DNA of 64,000 nucleotides from Argopecten irradians (taxonomy: Eukaryota > Mollusca > Bivalvia > Pectinida > Pectinidae). Of the stretch, positions 14,077-24,900 are shown piece after piece; position 1 is the first letter of the stretch; each line of letters opens with the position of its first letter. The notes under the pieces are model-generated. The model made no database searches and had not been told where the DNA came from. It saw only the letters and a program-made list of their open reading frames with translations. Location: NCBI RefSeq assembly GCF_041381155.1, contig NC_091134.1:41375338-41439337 (forward strand). The letters run 5' to 3'. The translations under genes and the position numbers were made by a program.

Positions 14077-15940
14077 GATAGGCCTAGTGCCAATAATGGA
14101 AACAGCAAAACAGGTTCTCTTTTATGTGCTGTAATACGTCAATCCGGTGAAACAGAATTATGTTATTGAGTTAACAGTTTATTCAAAGACCATGCATTGT
14201 ATAAATGCATTGAATAAATAATTTTTGTAGGTTGTTACCTTATCATGTTCTCTTATTTTCTTTGTTTTCAAATAAACATTCGTAACGTTATCGTTGTCCC
14301 ATAGGATTCTCCAAACAACAAATAAAAAATAATGTTTACCTTGTTTATGGTTATCAATATTCTTTGAACATTTCAAATTGAAGGATTTGATAAAATGATG
14401 CTCTGTTTGTTTACATCCAAGGGCGCCATATTGAATTTTTTTATACCGGATGTACCCTTTATTTAATACTTTTAGAACAAAACTCCTTTGCGGAGTTCCG
14501 GAATAACATTTTTATGCTTATGTTTACGTTTATAAAAGCTGTACTGCAGTTGGAGAAAAATAACACGTGTAAAAACAATATTGCGTACTGTAATTCTTAA
14601 AATATTTACTGAACTAAGAAAGGACAGAGAGAATATAGCTGATAGATTGTAGAACTAAAAGTAGCACAGACATCTTAAAAATAAAAACGCATTAAAAAAT
14701 TTAAAAAAATTAAAAAATGCCTAAAAAATGAATTCTAGAAATATTGATAAAAATTTTTTTCCAATATGTAATGTTAACGAAATAGATCGGAGAGAGGATG
14801 TTTTGACACATTACTTACATCAGAAATATATATATAGCTTATTTATTTTCAGGTACGACTGCGATATCCCTCAAGGGGCCTCCCGATGCATTTTGTGCCT
14901 TGTCAGCTAGAATAATGACGTCATCAAGTATTTATAGAAATGATATACGGGAGCCCCCGATACAGAATATTGCATGTTTATTTCTAAACTGTACCTCAGA
15001 TGCGGAAGACATAGTTTGTAAGGTGAGCATATTGATACAGTAGATAGACTAATAACTTGTATTTGAGAGCTTATTTGATAGATTTGAGAAGCGGATGTTC
15101 GATGAGCGATTCAATGGGGATTCCCCAAAACAAACGCAGGTGACAGGAGCTACATGTAGGATTCCAAGTTTGTGAAGAGTTTCATCTGCTGCATGTGTAT
15201 TGCTGTAGTATTTTTACCCATGTATGTTAATTTTTCATCAAATATTTGTGAAAAATGGAATACATGTACTGTCAGACATTTGATTTGTGATAGAACATCA
15301 AAACTACAGTATAAAAAATAACATCTTAATTTGTTAAGTACAGAATCACATGCATAACAATACCATTATACTAGCCTACTGCTTCTTCCTCATTCCTGGT
15401 TCTGTGTTAGCTATATAGGGAAGAATTGTGCAATCTAATCTAAAGTCAGAGGGAAGTCTGACAATGTAGTTGGACATATTCAGATACATTAATTGTTATT
15501 TATAGTGAGGATTATTGTGCTCCAGCATGATCAGTGCTATATAAATATAGTACAGTATATTATAAATAAGGACTATATATTGATTGTAGAGTTACTTAAT
15601 ATAACATTGACTAACAGGTAGTAGAAAACAGTTTTTAGAGTCTGCAGTGCAATGTTCTGTGTGAGTGAAAGACACATTTTATTTCAATGCAAAAAGATCT
15701 GGATAAGTTAAAATATGTATAAACTTAAGGTTAAGTTCATAGTTATAAATAGACATACCTGGTAGAGGAAGTAATCATAAGCTTCCTGCATTGGACCTAG
15801 ACTATAGGGCAGTATTTGAAGCTTTAATTTATATATACTAACAATACATGTATTATAATATTACATAGTGAAAATTAACCATAAAAAGTTAATTACATTT
15901 TATTGATCAACAGAACAAATAATAACAACAGATCAGTCCA
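14077..15940. promoter_or_regulatory. Divergent 5' region between UBXN11 and the vWA protein gene
   Basis: The two start codons face away from each other, 1.86 kb apart. Promoters for both genes must lie here or in adjoining 5' introns. A candidate 5' non-coding exon for the plus-strand gene ends at 15,022 (TTTGTAAG followed by GTGAGC). A palindromic TGACGTCA lies about 100 bp before that donor. The word GGGCGCCATATTG at 14,421-14,433 resembles a reversed YY1 site. None of these is proven active. Confidence 0.45.
14916..14923. promoter_or_regulatory. Perfect CRE-like palindrome TGACGTCA
   Basis: The full 8-bp consensus bound by CREB/ATF factors in animals sits about 100 bp before the putative first donor site of the plus-strand gene. 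Unlike other TGACGT words in the window (9,837; 30,287) it is not inside a recognisable repeat. Function is inferred. Confidence 0.4.
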
Positions 15941-18900
15941 ATGGATTTTGGCTCAGATTACGTTTATGCTTACGACACCTTGGAGTATGAAGTCATTTCT
16001 GATGAGGAATTTGAAGGTGGTATGGACGTCAGGTATGTTTACTTGATATAAAATAAATGGAACTTGACACTATAAAGTATAATTCAGTTGTGTGCATGTA
16101 AAACAATATTACACATAAATTTGTTTTCACTAAAACCGTTGTCCCCCTCTCCTACCCCCACTCATTTGAATATAAATTCCTTAAATAATTAATCTTTGAA
16201 GCATTAAGTAAACATAGCCAAGTCTCATGCAATGATTTGAGATTCACTTTGGTTTATAAAAAATGTTTGAATATGGATTTTTCTTTTGGAATATGATTGA
16301 TTTTTTTCCTTGTTTTATTCTAACAGTGATGAAACTGACTCCGACTCTGATGATGATATTTCATTTGGTAAGTTTTCAATTTAATTTCCAATTCGGATAA
16401 TATATATAGTATACAATTAATCACTTCTTATCAAAGATTGTTTCTCAACAAGTAATGATATCTTGTTTCCTGACATTAAGAAATAAAGTGATGATTTTGA
16501 TAATGATATTTTCTAGATGGAATTTCACCTTTTAAAAGCTGATTTTTATGAGTATGTGTTTAAAATACATTTTGTATGTAAATGCTTATATATTGTACAT
16601 CTGTTCATGATAAACAATATATTGACTATATATATATGGATACACACCTGGACTGGAGATTTAGGAAGATATTGCCTTTTACGTACAGTATGTACACACA
16701 GCTTATGTATATCGGTATATTAACTAAGTTAATACTTTGATTGCAGTTGTAAGAATTTGTCTTCTTTCTTTAATTTATCATACAGGCAGTATAGCTGAAG
16801 TAGCTGCACCCCCAGCTCCAGGACTACCACCTGCAGGAGCACCTCCACTATATGAACTGCCACCCCCTCCTCTCCGTAGAGCAACAAAGGCAACCAAAGC
16901 TAAAGCCCCTGCCAAACGGGGACGTTGGAGGAGTGCGCCTTCTGAGGGTAATTTTGTGAACTAATATTCAATATTACTGGTATGACTGAAACTAATTTCA
17001 CAATGCAGGTGCAAGATTACATGAACCTGTTTTAATTTATTGAGAAGGACATTCAGTCAGCCTGTAAGGTTGTATAGATTTATTTTTATCCCCCGCGAAA
17101 CGCGTTTGCGGGGGATATTGATTTGGGCTCTGTCCGTCCGTCCGTCCGTCCGTCCGTCCGAGTATCGGGAGTGCTCTAGTTGTGCCTTTTGCTAATGGGA
17201 ACCTTTCATTTTCGGTACTTTTTCTGTTACCATGGAAACTTATTCAAAAATACCATATTATTAAAGTTTCCTTTCTATTCCGGGCTATAACTCGAAAACC
17301 GTTCAACTTGGCTACACGAAACTTTCTGTACATGTTAGGCTAGTGCTCTTGTTGTGCCTTTTTCTAATGGGAACCTTCCATTTTCAATACTTTTTCTGTT
17401 ACCATGGAAACTTATTAAAAAATACCATATTATTAAAGTTTCCTTTCTATTCCGGGCTATAACTCGAAAACCGTTCAACTTGGCTACATGAAACTTTCTG
17501 TACATGTTAGGCTAGTGCTCTAGTTGTGCCTTTTGCTAATGGGAACCTTTCATTTTCGATACTTTTTCTGTTACCATGGAAACTTATTCAAAAATACCAT
17601 ATTATTAAAGTTTCCTTTCTATTCCGGGCTATAACTCGAAAACCGTTCAATTTGGCTACACGAAACTTTCTGTACATGTTAGGCTAGTGCTCTAGTTGTG
17701 CCTTTTTCTAATGGGAACCTTCCATTTTCAATACTTTTTCTGTTACCATGGAAATTTATTAAAAAATACCATATTATTAAAGTTTCCTTTCTATTCCGGG
17801 CTATAATCGAAAACCATTCAACTTGGCTACACGAAACTTTCTGTACATGTTAGGCTAGTGCTCTAGTTGTGCCTTTTGCTAATGGGAACCTTTCATTTTC
17901 GATACTTTTTCTGTTACTATGGAAACTTATTTAAAAATACCATATTATTAAACAATAACTGGATCATTCCCTGTACCCTATTCAGATCATCATATTGTGT
18001 GGGGAAAGCTGTCAAGGTTATAGGAGGTAATCTTATATTTATAATTACCTCATAAATTAGGTATCCGAATGCTCCATAAAGTGTTATCCATGTACACCAC
18101 CAGCTGTCATATTGTTTTTCAGTTTTAGAATACCCATATATTGTTACTTGTGAATTTGGACAATTGCTTTGATGCAGTTCCATCAACATAATGAGATGTA
18201 AATTATGCAATGTATATATTTAGATATGTTTGTGTCATAAAAAATATCATATTCATATTACTTAAACATGTTACATCAATTCTGTGTTCTTTTATTCTTT
18301 TAAATGTCATGTTACTGGAGAGCGGATATATTGTTGTATGAATTTATTCAAGGACAATACTAAGCTCTGTTCAAATAGTTAAACCTACATGGATGACAAT
18401 ATCAAGATTTAAGCTCTTAGTTACAATGAGCTTCATTTATTTTATGTTTGAGCTTTCATACACAACTGGGCGCGGGGGATGATGCCAAGCTTTGCGGCTC
18501 CTTGTTTTATTTTAATTTGTACACCGAAAATGGAAAGCTCGGATTGAAACCAGATAACCAAATCAGAGAAAAAACAAGTTATATCACAGAAGCTTTTTGT
18601 CAATATTACGTCATTATAAGCAGTCTCTTCATTACCTTGCTGAAGTGTGAATGGAGCATCATCTATGAGAAAACCTGGCATGTGATATTCTACCACTAGT
18701 CATCTACCTCTTGGTCATGAGTCTGGGGCTCAGGTGGAAGAGCTCCAAGGTACTGGACATAGATCAGTCTGTGTCTTTTCTGTAGGAGTTCTATTGTTTT
18801 TTTCTTCAAAAACCGGTTACATCTAAGCTGTTGATAGGAAGTTAAGGACAAACCATCCACAGAGAAACCTGATAAACCCAGAAGATCATTACACCTTACC

Positions 18901-21900
18901 ATTTTATTGACCAGTTTTTGTTCCAGGCATAGCACATTAGCATACACATGTATTTACGTCTACTTGTTCATCGCTTGATGAAGAGTTTGATATTCATGTG
19001 GCAATGATAGTTGCATGGTACTGAGAGTAGGGCTGTGTTTTTCCTCAAGGAACTCTGGAAAGGCATATTTGAGCTTTGTCTAGTTGTTCAGTATTACATT
19101 ATATATTACCCAAGGTAATGGCATCAACTGTCAACAGGTAACTGATCTCCATTACTTTGAAAGTTGAAACATTTCTAAAGCTTGGCAATTAATATTTTAG
19201 ATGTCCAAGTATCAGAATTCACTCCTGGTCGAAGAGAACGGCGAGCAGACACCAACATTGTATCCATCAATTTCCAAACACTGGTCACGCCAAGTAATAT
19301 GCATACAGGTGATGCCGTGTATTGTGAGAACTGTCAGGCCATTCTCTCTCATCTCTGCAAGCTTGAGGACCAAGGGGAGGCCAAGGTAAAAATTCAAAAT
19401 AGTTACGTACATGATAACATTTCAGAACCACAGGTCATCTATATTTATGTAAACGTGAAAAAGGTAGGTACTACATTTGACCCATGTAAATAAATTAAAC
19501 ACTACATGATATATCCTTTAAATTAACTACCATGTATTTTAATTTTGTAAGACAAAAAAAGCTAACATATATGCAGCATTTCTCATTTTAATCAAATGAA
19601 CAAGTTGCATTGATTTTGATATTATGAGCTTATAATTACCACATGTGATCACTCACCTTGTTTCTTTACTTTAGCAGATCATCATATATATAGATAGCCA
19701 CACTTGTATGATCCAATATACCTACATGTACTGGTATTCATTATCATTCCTATTACCAGGTGTGGCGTTGTGAGTTCTGTGGTCAGCAGACAGAGGTGGA
19801 CATTGTGGAGGAAGAGAAACCTACTCAGGACGATGTGACCTTTATGTTGACCCCTGCCCTTTCCACCACAAGTAGTGGACCCAAAGGCACAGACAACTCA
19901 CTGGTCATTTTCTGTGTGGATGTCTCGGGCAGCATGTGTATCACTACAGAGGTAAGGAGCAGTGACAATATTGTTACATTGTATGTCAGAGGTCATGTGA
20001 AAAGGCCAGAGTTCAGGGTTCAAACTTTGTAGTTTTGGATGGAAAAAAGTTTTTGTAAATGAGGAAAAATTAAAGGATCAGAGTTGAAGGAAAATAAATT
20101 CAGGAATAAAGTTTATAGTTCATGGTAGAATAAATCTGCTGTTAAAGGTCAAAGTTCAGGGATATATGATAAAAGACAAAGAGTTAGGTACAAATTCTAG
20201 ACTCCATCTTTTTTACATTATAATTAAGTCTGCTTTGACATGTAGACAAGCCAAACAAAATAAATTCTGACAAATATTTGATGAAAGTAAACACAAGCTT
20301 TGAGATTTGTTTAGTAGTAGAAGCAGCTGATTAATAAACTGTATGATGATTTTCAGGTACCAGGGAAATTGAAGTTGCGGGGAGGAGGCAGTGCCCGGAA
20401 TGTGCGTCGGATGCAGGATGATCGCCGTGACCAGTTCCTACCAAACCAGAACAGAAACGTGACGTTTGTGTCAAGGTTACAGGCTGCTCAAGCTGCTGTT
20501 GATCAACAACTAGAGGAGATGTCAAAGAACCACCCAAACAGACGAGTGGCCTTAATCATCTTCAACAATGAGGTTTGTTATTAAATCATATAGCTGGTTT
20601 ATATAAATTGGTCAGAAAAATCTTTCAAACAATTCGTCTTTGTTTTTGAGTTTTGTCTCATTGTTGCCAAAAGAACTTTATTTTGTGTAAGGAACCACAT
20701 ACAGGATATACTTTTTCTGGCTGTATCCTGTATATTATAGGTTGTTTCTTGTTGTTTAGTGTATATTATAGGGTGTTTCTTGTTGTTTACTGTATATTAC
20801 AGGTTGTTTCTTGTTATATCTTGTATATTACAAGTTGTTTTTTTTGTTGTTTACTGTATATTACAGGTTGTTTCTTGTTGTTTACTGTATATTACAGGTT
20901 GTTTCTTGTTATATCTTGTATATTACAAGTTATTGTTTTGTTGTTTACTGTATATTATGGGTTGTTTCTTGCTGTATTCTCTATATTATAGGTTGTTTCT
21001 TGCTGTATCCTGTATATTATGGGTTGTTTCTTGCTGTATCCTGTATATTATGGGTTGTTTCTTGCTGTATTCTCTATATTATGGGTTGTTTCTAGTTGCA
21101 TCATGTACTGTATATATGTCCATCTGATATTACAGGTTGTTGTGGTTGGTGATGGTAAAACAACGCCTGTTGTCATCGCTGGAGATAAACTCACAGAAAA
21201 AGAAGAACTGGTGAAGATAGGTACAGACCTTCCTGTTCCAGGGGACATTAAATCTACACGCTCAATACTCAGTAGTAAAATATTCGAGTGAGTATATTTT
21301 GTATCAGGCTTCTGTTCAGTAGTAGTTTGTCATATGTTGACTGAATGTCTTGTTTGTATTCTCTCTGATCAAATTTTCATTTCATTATTTTCCCTAGTAT
21401 GAATAAAAATTGCCATAATGTATATGCAGTTCTGTTGAAACAATTTATGCAGTAAATATTAGAGTCCTCTAGCAAAAGCCATGGAGACCAAGTGGTTAAC
21501 ATATCTTACAACCAATTTGTTAATATTGGCTTTACTGATCACCATCGTCAGATACCCATGATCCACCATAAAAGCTCTACAGTTTGTAGAGCAGTCCAGG
21601 CTCAGAGGTTTCTGACAATGCTGATCAGAAGCTAGAAGTCTATATGGGGATTGGGGATATTACCAGGCACTACTGTAGGTCTGTGATTTTCATCAGGAAA
21701 TTCCACCACAGAAACCATAAAATGATGTCCTTGAAAACCATTGGTATTGATACAAATTAAAATACGTAAAACATTCAATTGTTACAATACAACCTCACTT
21801 GTGATTGTGATTTCAGGTTAGAGGAAGGTGGGGCTACAGCTCTAGGGCCTGCCTTACTTGTTGCCACGACAATGGCCTCCCAACAGCCGGGTTCAAAGGT

Positions 21901-24900
21901 CATAATCTGCACTGATGGTCTGGCCAATGTGGGTCTTGGTCGCCTGGACATATCTACCACAGAGGTTCAGGAGAGTTCCCTCGACTTTTACGAAAGTGTG
22001 GCTGACACAGCTGCTGATAAGGGGTAGGTAAAAAAAAAACCACCATAAAGTAAGTAACAAAAGGTGATACTGAGATTAAATAAAACCATAACACAAATTA
22101 AAGATTGATCAACATAATTATAGAGAAGCTTGAGTTGAAAATAGCACAAAGACAAAAAGCTTCAAATGTTTTGTTTTACTTGTACATTTGTACATATTAG
22201 CACTTAGCTTAAAGGCCCATTACCTTTCCGGAGCAAAATATAAAGGTTTCTTAAAAAACATTAATAACACCAGAAAATGCATACCGATGATCTAAAATAA
22301 GGTTACGACACCAAACATATGCAAGATTGCCTGCGTAATATATGAAAACCGTAGAGAGTCAATTTGTGTTTTGCCTTCTGGAGCAGTGATAGTCAACTAC
22401 CGCGCGGTATTTAGGACGACGGCGGGAAACATAATACGACCCGCGTTATGAAAACAAACATTTTATTTGTTTTAATCAAATCGTTCAGAAGGTGATGATA
22501 AATGTAGTATTAACGGTAAGTTAATAATTTTTAGGACTCTACAAAATTATCGATCTTGTTTTACATTCCCATTTTAAAAACTAAAAGCCGTTTCGGAAAG
22601 GTAGTGGGCCTTTAAGTGATTATGGTAATAAAAATGAATATTTTGCATACCTGGTAATATTATTATGTTGTTAATTAATTATAACACACCAGTAAAACCT
22701 GGTTAGCTGAAACTTAAAGGAAATACTATGGTAAAACTTTTTTATCAAAGTGTTTGAGCGAAACAAGTTCTATATGGCTCTATAATGGGGTTATGCTGTG
22801 GCCAAATGGTAGATTGATTCCCTCCAACTCTTGGTCATGAGTTTCACAAGTTTCTAGATTCTACATTACCAGCATTTCATGTTATATGTACATCCTTAGA
22901 ATGATTAGGTCTTAAATTAAAGTTAATCAAACAGATAATAAATTTGAGTTACCAAGGCTGGACCTGATGGTCATTTTAATTGAGGAATGCTATATTGTAG
23001 AGTTTCTGTCTCGGTGATCAGTATGAAGGGCACAGACTGTAAGATGATACAGCTCGGTAAAGTGGCTGACAAAACTGGCGGACAGGTAAATACTAGTGAA
23101 GGAAACCAACTAATAGTTTTATGATTATTATGTTGTTTTTTATTAAGATATTATTAAATTCATTACGTTACTGTTATACAAATTCTGGCATTTAATAAGA
23201 CATTTTACAAAAGGCTAATTGCTTAAAGATGCTCCACCGCTGACAAATGGTATTTTTTCACTATCAAAAACAGGAGCAGACGATTAAGTATTTTTCTTCA
23301 GTTACAAAAGTTACTTACTTTACACCATTACCACCATTGAAAAGTTTGAACTTCTTTTTTTACTTAAAGTTAAAAATATGAAAAATAATAAATTGCATCT
23401 CGAAAAAATTCCGTGGTACTATATCCTATATGGAATGAAGTACTGATTTGGCATGCACCAAAAGCAAAATAAATCATTTAATATTACTTTGTGTGTTAAT
23501 TAGACATATTTACACACGATTAACCACCAATTATTGTTCAAATGTTTAAATAATAATACATAGACCTATACTGTTGATATTTTTTTGAGGATTTTTCTTT
23601 GGTATCAAGAAAACAAGTTTCACATTTTGAGGATTGTTCGTTGCTATCAGAGTAAGAAAGCAAAAGATTAAAAAACATGAAACGTACATAAATAACAAAG
23701 TTTTGAACCATACTTTATAGTGATTTTTTTATTGTAAACCATGGCAGTAGAGAAATTAGATCAAATTTTGGTTTCACAGATAAACATTGTGGACCCACTG
23801 AAGCTGACACAGGAGTTCTCTACCATACTGGAAGGTCGCATCATAGCAACAAATGTTGTGGCTACACTCATACTTCACAAACAGCTGTAAGTGTTCCATA
23901 TATATAGCTTTTCATTGTATACTCCACCTGTTACCCAGTGAATTTTCTAATGTTTCTGGATATATCATTACAGCTCTGCCAGACAGGAAATCCATTGTGA
24001 AGACACCATATGAACAATATGTGATGTTAGAAATACGTTACATCAAAATTCAAGGATAACATGCTATGACCAAATGTGTGCCTTTAGCTAGATATTTTCA
24101 ACACAGCATGAAATCCTTCACAATGCAGGTCCTTGTATACATATGTTAGAAATTCTGTATTAAATGTATGTGTACATTATTGCTAATTCAACAAGCCATA
24201 ATTTGCAAAGTTACTTATTTATTGCAGATGATCTGTTCATTTACCTGGTATAATCGATTTATTTGCATCATTTATCCTTTTTATTTAGGTTCTTCCACTT
24301 TGAAGAGACTGAAGAAAGCAAAGTAGTGAAAAATATTGGAAATGTGACGTCTGACACTGAAATCACTTTCGAGTATGGTGTCAGAACCAAAGAAAAGAAA
24401 GACCAAGGTAAGGATGGAAAAAACACTCTAAGGTTGATTTGATCTTTGATGGAAAATGATGAAAACTCAAATTCAAAGACAGTAAAAATAAATTTAAATT
24501 AGGATTGTTCTATACTACAAAATTTGCTTTAATTCCATTACATTACCTCTTCAGCTCCATCTTCATCTACTGCAAATCAAGCCCCACAAGAGGTTGCTGT
24601 TGGAGGTCAAAGTTCGGAAGCAGCCGGTCAAAGTTCAGAAGGTGCAGGTCAGAGCTCAGAAGGAGCCGGTCAGAGCTCAGAAGGAGCCGGTCAAAGTTCA
24701 GAAGGTGCAGGTCAGAGCTCAGAAGCAGCCGGTCAAAGTTCAGAAGGTGCAGGTCAAAGTTCAGAAGGAGCAGGTCAGAGTTCAGAAGGTAGAGATACTG
24801 ATGAGCTTAAGGAGCTTCCCTTCCAGTTGCAGGTGAAGTACACCGATGTAGATGGTGCCACTGCACTTCGTGTACTTACAAAGACCAAGCCTGTCACAAG

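Noticed and set aside
18442-18947. Open frames on both strands near 18.4-18.9 kb
   Set aside because: They overlap the Helentron-like element end and a SINE-like stretch; splice phase from exon 3 to exon 4 of the vWA gene needs nothing here.
20653-21291. Overlapping plus-strand open frames of 90-122 codons rich in Cys, Leu, Tyr
   Set aside because: They are open only because the 31-bp intronic minisatellite lacks stops in any frame; only the last part is the real exon 7.
24505-24836. Frames with RRSRSE and QKVQV repeats
   Set aside because: Shadow frames of the 21-bp coding repeat; the GQSSEGA frame joins the flanking exons in phase.
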